From assembly GCA_903953985.1 (NCBI GenBank), contig CAJBLW010000041.1, forward strand, positions 1 through 28,673: a stretch of 28,673 nt of DNA, given 5' to 3'. The translations under genes and the position numbers were made by a program. Positions within the stretch are counted from its first letter, which is position 1; every line of letters begins with the position of its first letter. Under the pieces are notes generated by a model. That model ran no database searches. It was given only the letters and a program-made list of their open reading frames with translations, and was not told where the DNA came from. Positions 1 to 8,262 of the stretch are shown here, piece by piece. This stretch comes from an uncultured Burkholderiales bacterium (GTDB lineage: Bacteria > Pseudomonadota > Gammaproteobacteria > Burkholderiales > Burkholderiaceae_C).

Positions 1-112
1 CGATTTGTCTCGAAGGCTCAACGGTAGCCCCGCCTCCCGGACCCGCCCGGAACAGGCCTCTAACCGGCCAACATAGTTGTCGTCAACCGGCCAAGGTAAT
101 TGTCGTCAAACA
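1..112. mobile_element. Terminal fragment of an IS21-like insertion sequence (window edge)
   Basis: Two adjacent 23-base direct repeats (62-84 and 85-107) match at about 20 of 23 positions. Each begins AACCGGCCAA and ends TTGTCGTC. Several short direct repeats at the element end, with an end reading TGTTTGACGACAA inward, is the organisation of IS21-family termini. The homology of the neighbouring IS30 transposase stops exactly at this point, which supports a junction near 112/113. The rest of this element lies outside the window, so its istA/istB genes cannot be seen and the family call is an inference. Confidence 0.5.
62..107. repeat. Two 23-bp tandem direct repeats at IS end
   Basis: The copies at 62-84 and 85-107 differ at only three positions and abut without a spacer. 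A further partial copy may start at 108 (AAACAGGTCAA), where the IS30-derived sequence begins. Repeats of this kind are typical transposase-binding sites at the ends of IS21-type elements. Confidence 0.6.
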
Positions 113-838
113 GGTCAAGTCACCTTCCCAGTGTCCGGGAATTGCTCGGTCCTCGACCTCAGCAGGACGCTCGCTAATTGAGACCGCATCAACGATCTGC
201 CCACGTGGTTGCCCTGCAGTTGTTGAGTGCTTTCCGCGTCGCATCATGCACCGGCTTCGTAGGTGAGAGATCAACGCTTTATTCAGAATCCCTCGAGCCT
301 GAATGAATAGGCTTCGGTAGATCGTTTCATGGGATAACTGCATAGCACTGTCATTTTGATACGTGCGCTTCAACCATCCTGCGATTTGCTGCGGCGACCA
401 ATCTTCTTGCAGCTTTTGTGCAACGATCTCCCGCAGACTGCTATTTCCAGCCAGAACACATTGCTTTGGGCGCAGGGTTCGCTCCCATGCGCGCGCATCT
501 GAGATGGCTGCGCGATAGGCGCACCTGCCGCCATTGCGGGCGATCTCACGGCTGACAGTAGAAGGAGAGAGACCGAGTTGCTTAGCCAATTGGCGCATAG
601 AGTCTCCAGCCATCAAGCCTCTTGAGATCTCTTCTCGTTGCTCAAGTGTCAAGCTATGCGCGCATCTGGTCCTAGTGCGGGGCACGATTCCACCGTTTGT
701 CGACAGCACGCCATGAATTGATTCGGGGTGCTTTCCAAGGGCTCGGCCGATCTCCGTTAAAGATTGGCCATCTTTCCATCTCGACTACAGATCTTTATTC
801 TGCTTTGCAGAAAGTCCCGGCCTACCCATTTGCGCCAT
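113..838 (-). pseudogene. IS30-family transposase, nonsense mutation and 3' truncation
   Basis: The minus-strand frame can be read from ATG at 838. It gives an N-terminus MAQMGRPGLSAKQNKDL, then an in-frame TAG (787-785) where a Trp codon would fit. It continues in the same frame as SRWKDGQSLTEIGRALGKH and onward. The readable part carries the helix-turn-helix of IS30 transposases (LTLEQREEISRGL...SPSTVSREIARNGG), the LSHETIYRSLF segment and the start of the catalytic domain, IPGHWEGDL, which includes the first DDE aspartate. Homology then stops and runs into the repeats at 62-107. The second D and the E are missing, so no active transposase can be made. A shorter in-frame ORF opens at 709, but the upstream homology shows that is not the original start. 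The damage implies a fixed, immobile remnant. Confidence 0.85.
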
Positions 839-873
839 ATTGAGCTCCTTCGAAACCAACATTCAATCAGATT

Positions 874-896
874 GGTGTTGCGTCGACCGGTTGAAC
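874..896. repeat. Probable left inverted repeat of the IS30-type element
   Basis: The sequence GGTGTTGCGTCGACCGGTTG begins at 874. It lies about 36 bases upstream of the transposase ATG at 838 and just beyond the end of the neighbouring CoA transferase gene (stop at 916-918). Placement and composition fit the outer inverted repeat of IS30 elements with this type of transposase. The partner repeat is lost with the truncated 3' half, so it cannot be confirmed by pairing. Confidence 0.5.
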
Positions 897-915
897 TCAA
901 GATGCCGTCAGCAGG

Positions 916-2079
916 CTATGACTGCAACTCAGAAAGAACTTCATCCGTGTGTTCACCCAAATCAGGTAGGCGGCCTGGAACTCGGCAAAATCCATCGAGG
1001 TTCATGGGCAGACCGGGAATGAATACGGCCTTCCGTTGACCGGAGACGACTTCGACAAAAAGATCGTCTGACACGCCCGCTTGACCAGGTTTGACTTGGG
1101 CCATGTTTCGAACAACGCCAGCTACGACACCGCCCTGGTTAAGTAATTCGCAAAATGTCTCTGAGGGCATCTTTTTCAACAAGTCTCCCAATATCTGCAA
1201 CAGTTCAACACGGTGCTTCACGCGTGCCTGGTTGTTAGAAAATCTGGGGTCCATGATCAACTCGGGCTTCCCGATCACTTGGCACAATTTGGAAAAGTGG
1301 TCTTGTGTATAGGCCGAAAGAACCACCTGACCATCTTGTGTGTTTAAAACATCAGCCGCAGGAGCCATACTGGGTTGCCCATTGCCCTTGCGTAACGGCA
1401 TCACATCGCTTAAACGGTATTCTGCCCAGGCATTGGAAATGGATGCAACGGCCACATCAATGAGCGATACATCAACTAAACCGCCCTTGCCCGTGCGCAC
1501 CCTGCGGAGAAGCGCGGCCAATACCCCATTTGTGAGTGTTTGGCTCGCAAGAGTATCTACCACCGTAAACCCAACCCGAAGCGGATCGCGACCCGACTCT
1601 CCGTTAAGGCTCATCATCCCGCTTTCAGCTTGTGCAGCAATGTCCAGCCCCGGGCGAGTACTCGCCAGACCACTTCGCCCAAACCCACTCACCTGTCCAT
1701 ACACAAGCCGAGGGGCAAGCGCCAGCAGTCGGGCTGAACCCAGTCCTTGTTTTTCCATAGAGGCAGGCCGTGCATTTTGCAAAACAACATCCGCGCTGAG
1801 AGCAAGTTTTAGCGCATTGTCACGCCCAAGCTCTGAACGAAGATCCAGAACAACCGAACGCTTCCCCCGGTTGTAGGCGGTGAACATGGGGCCGGCCAAA
1901 TCACTGGTCCAACCCGAATGGCGAGCAGGATCACCGGACGGCGCCTCGATCTTGATGACATCCGCCCCCAGATCAGCAAGCACCTGTGCCGCAGCGGGTA
2001 CCGCAATAAATTGTCCAAACTCGATGACCCTCAATCCACTTAATGGCAAAGGTGAATTTTCGTTATTGGATATGGACAT
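916..2079 (-). CDS. CaiB/BaiF family (class III) CoA transferase
   Basis: Family III CoA transferases move CoA between acyl-CoA and a free acid through a covalent aspartyl intermediate. The protein (387 aa, usual family length about 400) opens with the typical LSGLRVIEFGQFIAVPAAAQ...LGADVIKIEAP...GDPAR...NRGKRSVVLDL. It carries GFTVVDTLASQ, where the Asp (about residue 175) aligns with the catalytic Asp of formyl-CoA transferase. ATG at 2079 is preferred because GGAG lies five bases upstream; a GTG one codon earlier is possible. It is the last gene of the leftward set starting at 6096, and the IS30 remnant lies just beyond its stop. It likely activates or recycles an acid intermediate of the pathway; the substrate is unknown. 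Confidence 0.9.
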   Translation of the reverse strand: MSISNNENSPLPLSGLRVIEFGQFIAVPAAAQVLADLGADVIKIEAPSGDPARHSGWTSDLAGPMFTAYNRGKRSVVLDLRSELGRDNALKLALSADVVLQNARPASMEKQGLGSARLLALAPRLVYGQVSGFGRSGLASTRPGLDIAAQAESGMMSLNGESGRDPLRVGFTVVDTLASQTLTNGVLAALLRRVRTGKGGLVDVSLIDVAVASISNAWAEYRLSDVMPLRKGNGQPSMAPAADVLNTQDGQVVLSAYTQDHFSKLCQVIGKPELIMDPRFSNNQARVKHRVELLQILGDLLKKMPSETFCELLNQGGVVAGVVRNMAQVKPGQAGVSDDLFVEVVSGQRKAVFIPGLPMNLDGFCRVPGRLPDLGEHTDEVLSELQS

Positions 2080-2118
2080 CACCGCTCCAATGGCTAAATG
2101 AATTGACGGTTGAATAGC

Positions 2119-3285
2119 TCATAAAGCCCTACCAGCATCAGCAGCAGCCAAGGTGCGCTTGGCAATGTTGACCAGATGAATCTGGGACGTTCCTTCGTAA
2201 AGTCTAAAGAGTCTGACGTCCCGATAAAAGCGTTCCGCCACGTTGTCTGCAATGTAACCGCCACCTCCAAAAACCTGAAGAGCCCGGTCAGCCACTTTGC
2301 CGCAAACCTCCGACGCAAACAGTTTGCACATTGAGGCTTCCATCGTGACATCGCCCCCTGCATCCCGCTTTCTGGCAGTTTCCAGAACGAGGGCGCGGGC
2401 AGCATGAACCTCGGTATTGCTTTCGGCAATCATTTGTTGAACAAGTTGGAACTCTCCAATCGACTTCCCAAACTGTTCCCGGGTCCGGGCACGATTGACC
2501 ATTTCTGACACCAAACGGAGGGCCGGTCCGACACATAAGCCCGCCAGATTGATCCGCTGCTTGTTGAGCGTCTTCATTGCCGTTCGGAAGCCCTGCCCTT
2601 CAACACCACCGATGATCGCGCTGGCGGGTACACGCACTTGCTCCAATAGGACCTCGCCAACCGGGGAGCCATGTTGACCTAGTTTGCGGTAAGCAGGAGG
2701 CGTGCTTAAACCTGCTGTCCCTCGTTCAATCAAGAATGCGGAGATGCCATTTGCACCCGTGCTGTAAGGATCTGTGCGCGCAAAGACGGTAACAAGATCG
2801 GCAATCGGGGCATTGGTGATGTAGCATTTTTTCCCTGTGATGATGAAGTCATCACCCGTTCTGAGCGCCATGGTTTTTAACGCTGTCGCATCCGACCCAG
2901 CTTCATGTTCTGTCAGTGCAAAACAACCCGTCACTCGCCCGCTGGCAAGCAGCGGAAGCCATCGTTCTTTTTGCTCGGGCGTACCATCCACGACCAGCGA
3001 CTCTGATGCGATGCCTGTGTTTCCCCCAAAACGTGCACGAAATGCAGTAGCCACCTGTGAAACCTCTATGTTCACCATGGCCAACTCCTCTGTTGTCAGG
3101 CCCGCACCACCATAAATTTCAGGGATGCTGTGCCCAAACAATCCCATAACGCGCATCCGGTCAACGAGTTCTTCGGGAATCTCGTCGTTTCGATCCACCA
3201 TCTCTTCTAGGGGAAGGCACTCGGCACGGACAAAATTCCTGATCGAAGCCAGGAATTGTTGAAAATTTTCAGGGTTTCGGATCAT
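2119..3285 (-). CDS. Acyl-CoA dehydrogenase, full-length FAD enzyme
   Basis: This enzyme introduces an alpha,beta double bond into an acyl-CoA using FAD and passes electrons to ETF. The 388-residue protein has all the family parts: an N-terminal helical domain, the FAD/substrate motif CFALTEHEAGSDATALKT (about 121-138), KKCYITNAP, and the C-terminal domain with REQFGKSIGEFQLVQ. The helix RLYEGTSQIHLVNIAKR contains Glu364, the position of the catalytic base in short- and medium-chain members. All required residues are present, so it should be active alone, unlike the split pair at 11292-13449. It sits between the SDR and CoA transferase genes of the leftward set, with about 40 bases to the next gene. 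Confidence 0.93.
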   Translation of the reverse strand: MIRNPENFQQFLASIRNFVRAECLPLEEMVDRNDEIPEELVDRMRVMGLFGHSIPEIYGGAGLTTEELAMVNIEVSQVATAFRARFGGNTGIASESLVVDGTPEQKERWLPLLASGRVTGCFALTEHEAGSDATALKTMALRTGDDFIITGKKCYITNAPIADLVTVFARTDPYSTGANGISAFLIERGTAGLSTPPAYRKLGQHGSPVGEVLLEQVRVPASAIIGGVEGQGFRTAMKTLNKQRINLAGLCVGPALRLVSEMVNRARTREQFGKSIGEFQLVQQMIAESNTEVHAARALVLETARKRDAGGDVTMEASMCKLFASEVCGKVADRALQVFGGGGYIADNVAERFYRDVRLFRLYEGTSQIHLVNIAKRTLAAADAGRAL

Positions 3286-3375
3286 CTAGGTTGATTCTTG
3301 AGCAAGAGATTCAGTTAACTCAAATAGTTGAGTGCAGACAATGCATCCAGACTGGACATGGCCTGAGCACACGAA

Positions 3376-4149
3376 TCAGTAAGTGTTGGCAAGAGTGGCC
3401 TTGAGAAAACCACCATCAACCACCAGATCCTGACCATTGATATAACTCGAAGCATCACTGGCAAAAAAAGCGACAGCGCCTGCAACGTCATCAGGCTGCC
3501 CAATCTTGCGCAAGGGGATTTTTGCCACTCGCTGGTTATGCACGTTTTCAGCCCGGTAATGCGCTTCGGACAAGGGCGTTCGTATCATTCCGGGACTGAC
3601 TGAATTTGTGCGAATGCCACGTGGGCCCCACTCAACGGCCATTTGATGCGTGAGTCCTATTACGCCTGCTTTTGCAGTGCCGTAGGCACCTACTCGGGTA
3701 GCTACCTGCGCAGCAATTGAAGCGATGTTGATGATGCTTCCGTTGCCCCGTTGGAACATCATAGGGACCATGGCCTGAGCACACAGCAATGCGCCGCGAA
3801 GGTTGATGGTCAACATCTGATCCCAAAGTTCTATAGGAAAATTTTCTAATGCAACGGGAGCCGCGCTGATAGCAGCGTTATTGACCAGAACGTCGCACCT
3901 GCCAAAATGTCCACGGACAAAATCCGCCATGGCTTGCACGGATTCTGGTTTGGCAATATCACATTCAATTTTCAAGCGTCGCTCAGGTTGCAGTGTTTCA
4001 TCCGTAAAAGCGATATCGGCCTCCACCACAACTGCACCCATCGCATAAAGACGATTGACGATGGCATTGCCAATACCGCCTGATGCACCTGTCACGACCG
4101 CCACACAGCCTTTTAGTGCACCACCATCGAATGTCTTTTTTGTACTCAT
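3376..4149 (-). CDS. Short-chain dehydrogenase/reductase (classical SDR)
   Basis: This is a classical 257-residue NAD(P)-dependent SDR. It has the cofactor motif TGASGGIG (20-27), an NNAA motif near 90-93, and a catalytic Ser144-Tyr156-Lys160 set within INIASIAAQVATRVGAYGTAK. The C-terminal GQDLVVDGGF is the usual SDR ending. The chemistry is oxidation of a secondary alcohol or reduction of a ketone. Asp45 after the second beta strand (VVEADIA) suggests NAD rather than NADP preference. It lies in the leftward set behind the monooxygenase pair, separated from the flavin reductase stop by about 80 bases. A GAGG lies about eight bases before the ATG. Confidence 0.92.
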   Translation of the reverse strand: MSTKKTFDGGALKGCVAVVTGASGGIGNAIVNRLYAMGAVVVEADIAFTDETLQPERRLKIECDIAKPESVQAMADFVRGHFGRCDVLVNNAAISAAPVALENFPIELWDQMLTINLRGALLCAQAMVPMMFQRGNGSIINIASIAAQVATRVGAYGTAKAGVIGLTHQMAVEWGPRGIRTNSVSPGMIRTPLSEAHYRAENVHNQRVAKIPLRKIGQPDDVAGAVAFFASDASSYINGQDLVVDGGFLKATLANTY

Positions 4150-4229
4150 GACGAAACCTCAAAGTATCGTTTCAAGCATGATTTTTTCCATAAAAAAGGC
4201 GCCTGCACGAGAAGTATCTTCTGACTTTT

Positions 4230-5021
4230 TCAACCCACAGCAGCAATGCGGTGTGTTGCTGCATTGAAATGAACAACGGGTGTTGCTTTAGAGCAGGCTG
4301 TTTTGCGCACCTTGCCAACGATCAGGTGATGTGTCCCCAGTGCTTGAGTCCAAACAATATCGCACTCCAGACTGGCCATCGCATCCGACAAGACTGGCCG
4401 CTGATACGCTCCCTGTGTCCAACTCCCTATTGAAAATCGAGTTGGCCCTTGGGGTGATCGCAAGAAATTTGACATCACGTCGTGATGCTCTTCCCCAAGA
4501 ACATTGGCTACAAAACCACCGCTTTGTAGCAAAGGATCAATGAACGAAGAGGTTTGATGTGCAAAAAAACAAATCATGGGCGGCTCGGCAGAAACCGAGG
4601 TCAGACTAGAAACAATCATGCCAGCAATATCGTGACCTTGGCCGGTTGTGACGGCACAGATGCCTGAGGGCAACGCCCGCATGGCTTCCTTGAAATCGGC
4701 AACAGAGACCAATGTATCGATTGATTCTTTCACCAAATGAACCCGAATATCGCCCTGTTCATTCACCCAACCATGGTGAACTGCATGAGCCATCATGCGA
4801 GCAAAGCCCTCTTCCCAATCGGCGTGTCCGCCCATTCCCGACATGAAACGCAGCACAGATGGCGCTACGCGTATGTGTTGCTCATCTTCACGATAACCGA
4901 GGCTGCATATGGACTTTTCCAGCATTTCACTGGATTGCGGGTCTACCAAAACATCCAGACGCCGAAAGTCAGATGATTCGTTGAGCCGAACGTAACCCGC
5001 ATTGGAAAGATGAATTCTCAT
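4230..5021 (-). CDS. Flavin reductase-like protein with an N-terminal extension
   Basis: Residues about 108-263 form an FMN-binding split-barrel flavin reductase domain (FKEAMRALPSGICAVTT, then GMIVSSLTSVSAEPPMICFFA, and HLIVGKVRKTA near the end). Such enzymes use NAD(P)H to make free reduced FMN or FAD for a partner monooxygenase. The gene lies 10 bases downstream of the luciferase-like monooxygenase, the classic arrangement of a two-component flavin monooxygenase. Residues 1 to about 105 are an extra region I do not recognise as part of the minimal reductase (usual length about 160-180 aa). It contains FRRLDVLVDPQSSEM and DWEEGFARMMAHAVHHGW, and reads as a small helical domain that might sense a ligand or bind the oxygenase. 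Confidence 0.85.
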   Translation of the reverse strand: MRIHLSNAGYVRLNESSDFRRLDVLVDPQSSEMLEKSICSLGYREDEQHIRVAPSVLRFMSGMGGHADWEEGFARMMAHAVHHGWVNEQGDIRVHLVKESIDTLVSVADFKEAMRALPSGICAVTTGQGHDIAGMIVSSLTSVSAEPPMICFFAHQTSSFIDPLLQSGGFVANVLGEEHHDVMSNFLRSPQGPTRFSIGSWTQGAYQRPVLSDAMASLECDIVWTQALGTHHLIVGKVRKTACSKATPVVHFNAATHRIAAVG

Positions 5022-5031
5022 CCTGGCTGCC

Positions 5032-6096
5032 TCAAGCGGCCACCGTCAGCTCAGCCAATTCCTTACGGATAGCAGGAATGATCTTTGCTCCCCAGAGCTC
5101 GATTTGCTTGAGCATGGTCTTTTGATCAAAATCCCCAAGCTGTGTCTGAATCGCAATGGTCTTGGGCTTGAGAATACTGATTTCCTGCAGCATTTTGTCG
5201 ATGACCTGGTTGACGGATCCCACGGGCAAGTTATGTCGCATTTCGTCAAAACTCAACTCTGTCGAAGAAGGAACCTCTTGCACCATATAGCCATCTTCGG
5301 TCTGCGCACGGCGGAACTTCAGGCTCTCGGATATGCGTCGTTGGAAGCGCGCATTATCCAAATATGAATCAACTTCGGCTTTTTTATCGGAGGCATAAGC
5401 GCAACGCAACAAGCCAAAATTCACATCGTTATCGAGATTTTTGCCATTGTCCTCAGCCACTTTGTCCAATCGCGCGCGAAGACTCGTCATGGCCTCATTG
5501 CCCCCCAGCAAGGCCGTTACAAACAAATTGTGGTTCTCGCGGACGCCCCGTCCCAAGGTCACGGGGTTGCCCGAAGTGATCCAAATAGGTGGTGCTGGCT
5601 GCTGAATGCAGCGTACTGCGATGGAACTTGGCGGAATATCAAGATATTTACCGTGGTACTCGAATGTCTTCTGGGACAACCCCATAGGCAGAACGTCCAA
5701 GAATTCATTGAATATGGCCCCAGAATCGGCAATGTTGACGCCAAACCGCTCGAACTCAAATTCTTGATAGCCTGAGCCCACGCCCAAATCGAGCCGCCCA
5801 TTAGAGACAGTGTCTACGAAACCAATTTCAGCCAGCAGACGTGCCGGATGGTACAGCGGCAAAATGCACACCGCAGTCCCAAGCCGAATTTTCTTGGTTT
5901 TTGCCGCCACATGCGCAATGGTCATGAGCGGAGAGGGGGACAGGGAGTAATTGTTGAAATGGTGCTCGGCATACCAAGCTGAACCGAACCCGGCCTGCTC
6001 AGCCATCACTGTCTGTTCGATGGAGTTATGAATCACCTGCTGTGAAGTCTGGTGATAACCACGTTGCTGAGCCAGAAGAAAAACACCAAATTCCAT
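5032..6096 (-). CDS. Luciferase-like (LLM class) flavin-dependent monooxygenase
   Basis: This 354-residue protein is of the bacterial-luciferase superfamily, which uses reduced FMN and O2 to oxygenate organic substrates. It begins MEFGVFLLAQQRGYHQ and carries AEQAGFGSAWYAEHHF, the family signature for substrate and flavin binding, followed by KIRLGTAVCILPLYHPARLLAE and GRLDLGVGSGYQ. The start at 6096 has AAAGGAGA eight bases upstream; the frame stays open 32 codons further, but that would run through the likely promoter region. The flavin reductase directly follows, so it is probably the oxygenase half of a two-component system. Some members of this superfamily are type II Baeyer-Villiger monooxygenases of cyclic terpenoid ketones; others act on alkanes, sulfonates or EDTA. 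The gene is divergent from the LysR regulator. Confidence 0.9.
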   Translation of the reverse strand: MEFGVFLLAQQRGYHQTSQQVIHNSIEQTVMAEQAGFGSAWYAEHHFNNYSLSPSPLMTIAHVAAKTKKIRLGTAVCILPLYHPARLLAEIGFVDTVSNGRLDLGVGSGYQEFEFERFGVNIADSGAIFNEFLDVLPMGLSQKTFEYHGKYLDIPPSSIAVRCIQQPAPPIWITSGNPVTLGRGVRENHNLFVTALLGGNEAMTSLRARLDKVAEDNGKNLDNDVNFGLLRCAYASDKKAEVDSYLDNARFQRRISESLKFRRAQTEDGYMVQEVPSSTELSFDEMRHNLPVGSVNQVIDKMLQEISILKPKTIAIQTQLGDFDQKTMLKQIELWGAKIIPAIRKELAELTVAA

Positions 6097-6128
6097 GACT
6101 GTCTCCTTTAAAATGAATCTTCTCAATG

Positions 6129-6149
6129 TTGCAAATTTTAGAAGTGCAA
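6129..6149. promoter_or_regulatory. Candidate LysR-type operator, TTGCA-N11-TGCAA
   Basis: A perfect 5-bp inverted repeat with an 11-bp spacer lies in the 110-base gap between the divergent monooxygenase (ATG at 6096) and LysR gene (ATG at 6207). It matches the T-N11-A plan of LysR-family operators, with dyad symmetry on both arms. Its position about 33 bases from the oxygenase start and 58 from the regulator start would allow control of both promoters. Confidence 0.65.
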
Positions 6150-6206
6150 TGCCTGCTTGAGAATGCACAGAAATCGACAAACTGTTCTGCAAAAAAGTGA
6201 GGATTT

Positions 6207-7169
6207 ATGGATCGCCTGCGTGCTATGGAGTTATTTCTTTCTGTATCCCACACCAAAAGTTTTTCTGAAACCGCTCGTCATTTCGGAATTTCAGCAACTG
6301 CTGTTTCACGCATGATTGCAGATATAGAAGAGACACTGAGAGTCAAACTTCTGCTGCGCTCCACCCGCCAAATCATGCTCACGGAATCCGGTATGGAATA
6401 CGCTCGGCACCTGGAAAGCATCCTGAGCAGCATCCACGAGGCACACACGAACATAACGGCCATAAGACAAGCGCCTAAAGGAACCCTGCGCGTGCATTCC
6501 CGCACGATGTTCGGGGTTCGGGTGCTGCCCTTGTTGATTTCCCGATTTAGAAGTCAATACCCGGACATCAAGATCGAGCTGACACTGTCCGAGACCCCCG
6601 CCGACCTTCGGCAAGGGCTCATTGACATGGATTTCCGGATTACCCCCCCAGTGGAAGCCGGCGTCAAAAGACGCATCTTGTTCAAAATTGAGCGGTATCT
6701 GGTGGCTTCGCCAGAATATTTGTTATCGCATCCAGCCCCTGAAGTGCCCTTGGACCTCCTTAAACACAACTGTCTGGCCTATATGCTTCCCGGCGTTTCA
6801 TACACCTGGAATTTCCGAAAGGCAGACCATTTTGAGGAACAAACTTTCACGCCCCATCAACTCACCAACAATGGGCTCGCATTACTGGAATTGGCCCGAC
6901 TTGGAGAAGGCATCGCCCTACTGGATGACTACATTGTTCATCGCGATCTGGCGCGCGGAACCTTGGTTCATGTGCTGCCTGAGTATCAAGCAAACAACAC
7001 CAGCATGGAAGCCGGGATGTACGCCACGATTTCCGACACTTCCCTGATTCCAGCCAAGATTCAACTATTTATGGATTTCGTCGCGGCCCAATTGTCCGGG
7101 GAGGGAAACCGCTTTGATATCCTGGAAAACGACCTCTCCCGTCTGGTGCGTCAACCCAATGAAGGCTGA
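6207..7169 (+). CDS. LysR-family transcriptional regulator
   Basis: This 320-residue LTTR has the N-terminal winged helix-turn-helix in residues 1-60 (MDRLRAMELFLSVSHTKSFSETARHFGISATAVSRMIADIE in outline, then LLLRSTRQIMLTESG). A periplasmic-binding-like effector domain begins near residue 90 (GTLRVHSRTMFGVRVLPLLISRF). GTGAGG precedes the ATG by four bases. It is transcribed divergently from the monooxygenase set, the usual LysR arrangement, and a TTGCA-N11-TGCAA palindrome lies between them. It is most likely an activator of the leftward genes responding to a pathway substrate or intermediate, and may also act on the 8358 operon. Its 3' end overlaps the convergent lactonase gene by 19 bases. 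Confidence 0.93.
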   Translation: MDRLRAMELFLSVSHTKSFSETARHFGISATAVSRMIADIEETLRVKLLLRSTRQIMLTESGMEYARHLESILSSIHEAHTNITAIRQAPKGTLRVHSRTMFGVRVLPLLISRFRSQYPDIKIELTLSETPADLRQGLIDMDFRITPPVEAGVKRRILFKIERYLVASPEYLLSHPAPEVPLDLLKHNCLAYMLPGVSYTWNFRKADHFEEQTFTPHQLTNNGLALLELARLGEGIALLDDYIVHRDLARGTLVHVLPEYQANNTSMEAGMYATISDTSLIPAKIQLFMDFVAAQLSGEGNRFDILENDLSRLVRQPNEG

Positions 7170-8080
7170 ATTCGGCAAATAGGACGTTCGACACCCTGAA
7201 ATCCCAATCCGCGCAAGCGCAGCACATGACCATCCCATGGACCATCTGCTCGCAAACGACCACTGTCACTGATCGATGTAACGAAGAGGTCTGTCATCTC
7301 ATCGCCGCCAAAGCAGAGCGCAGTAGGATGGGTCAGCGGTACGCGCACTAAATGGGTTAGTTGCCCATGGTCATCAAAACGCGCCAATTGTCCCTTGCGA
7401 ACCAGGGCAGTCCAGAGTCCTCCCTTGGCATCGAAACAACAACCATCTGGTGAAGACTCAAGTGCTTGCGTATCCACAAATATTTGTCGTTCCCAGTGCT
7501 CCTCATCAGTATGGGTGTACCTATAAATTTGACGGGCTTCACTGTCTGCGACATGGATCACTCCTGTAAATGGGTGCGCAACCGGACCATTTACGACCCC
7601 AAGACCTCGGTCAATACAGCTCATATGCCCATCGGTCTCCACCATGTACAAGCCACCCAACGCCTTCTCCCCAGGTAGACGGAAGGTGTGCATTGTGCCG
7701 ACCAAAAATCGGCCATCCGGAAGCGCTGCACCATCGTTAAACCTTAAGTTGGGGTGCTGCTCATCAAGACGCCCAAGACGCTGAATCTGGCCGGTTTCAG
7801 GGTCAAGCAGAGCAATCTCCTCTTTGAGCGCAACAACCAGTCGCCCATCCATGTTGAAGGCCACACTGCCGAGGGGTGCAGGCAATTCCAACTGAACATG
7901 CGATCCCGTGCGCGTATGCTTTTTATGGATCACACCTCGTCGGCAATCTAGCCACCAAACCGACTCGGTTCGCACATCCCAAAGTGGGCACTCACCCAAC
8001 GCAGATTTCTCATGACTGAAGCAGTGAATTTCATCGGGGATCAGAAATTGCGCGTTTTCCTGGTGGTCAGGGCGTGTCAT
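7151..8080 (-). CDS. SMP-30/gluconolactonase/LRE family lactonase
   Basis: This 309-residue six-bladed beta-propeller protein is of the SMP-30 family, whose characterised bacterial members are metal-dependent lactonases. The expected divalent-metal ligands can be placed: Glu30 in GECPLWD, Asn164 in GVVNGPV and Asp212 in SSPDGCC, with a further substrate-side Asn115 in RFNDG. Repeated blade motifs such as GSVAFNMDGRLVVA and NDGAALPDGRFLVGTM are visible. It faces the LysR gene tail to tail (19-base overlap) and starts about 280 bases from the divergent enoyl-CoA hydratase operon. A lactonase beside a luciferase-like monooxygenase suggests hydrolysis of a lactone formed by ring oxygenation, though sugar lactones are the more common substrates of the family. 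No strong ribosome binding site is visible before the ATG at 8080. Confidence 0.87.
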   Translation of the reverse strand: MTRPDHQENAQFLIPDEIHCFSHEKSALGECPLWDVRTESVWWLDCRRGVIHKKHTRTGSHVQLELPAPLGSVAFNMDGRLVVALKEEIALLDPETGQIQRLGRLDEQHPNLRFNDGAALPDGRFLVGTMHTFRLPGEKALGGLYMVETDGHMSCIDRGLGVVNGPVAHPFTGVIHVADSEARQIYRYTHTDEEHWERQIFVDTQALESSPDGCCFDAKGGLWTALVRKGQLARFDDHGQLTHLVRVPLTHPTALCFGGDEMTDLFVTSISDSGRLRADGPWDGHVLRLRGLGFQGVERPICRIQPSLG

Positions 8081-8140
8081 GGTTTTAAAAAATATGCTCT
8101 TGGATCATGCATTTAATCTTAGTGGCCTCGACCCACTGGA

Positions 8141-8158
8141 CTGCATATTTTTATGCAG
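8141..8158. promoter_or_regulatory. Palindrome CTGCATA-TTTT-TATGCAG, candidate operator
   Basis: A perfect 7-bp inverted repeat separated by four T lies in the divergent gap between the lactonase (ATG 8080) and the 8263/8358 operon. It differs in spacing from the LysR-type site at 6129-6149 but shares the TGCA core. It is not followed by a T-run on either strand, so an operator is likelier than a terminator. Confidence 0.45.
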
Positions 8159-8262
8159 AACAGTCTCAAGTATTCAGCTGGAATTGTGAGCAGCATCCTC
8201 CCTAAAATTCATCCAAACTACTCAACACAGCAGCCCGAAAATCTGGCAACAGGAGACATATT

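Noticed and set aside
3318..3333. Inverted repeat ACTCAA-ATAG-TTGAGT between the dehydrogenase and SDR genes
   Set aside because: The stem is only six AT-rich base pairs with no T-run, inside an evident operon; not enough for a terminator or operator call.
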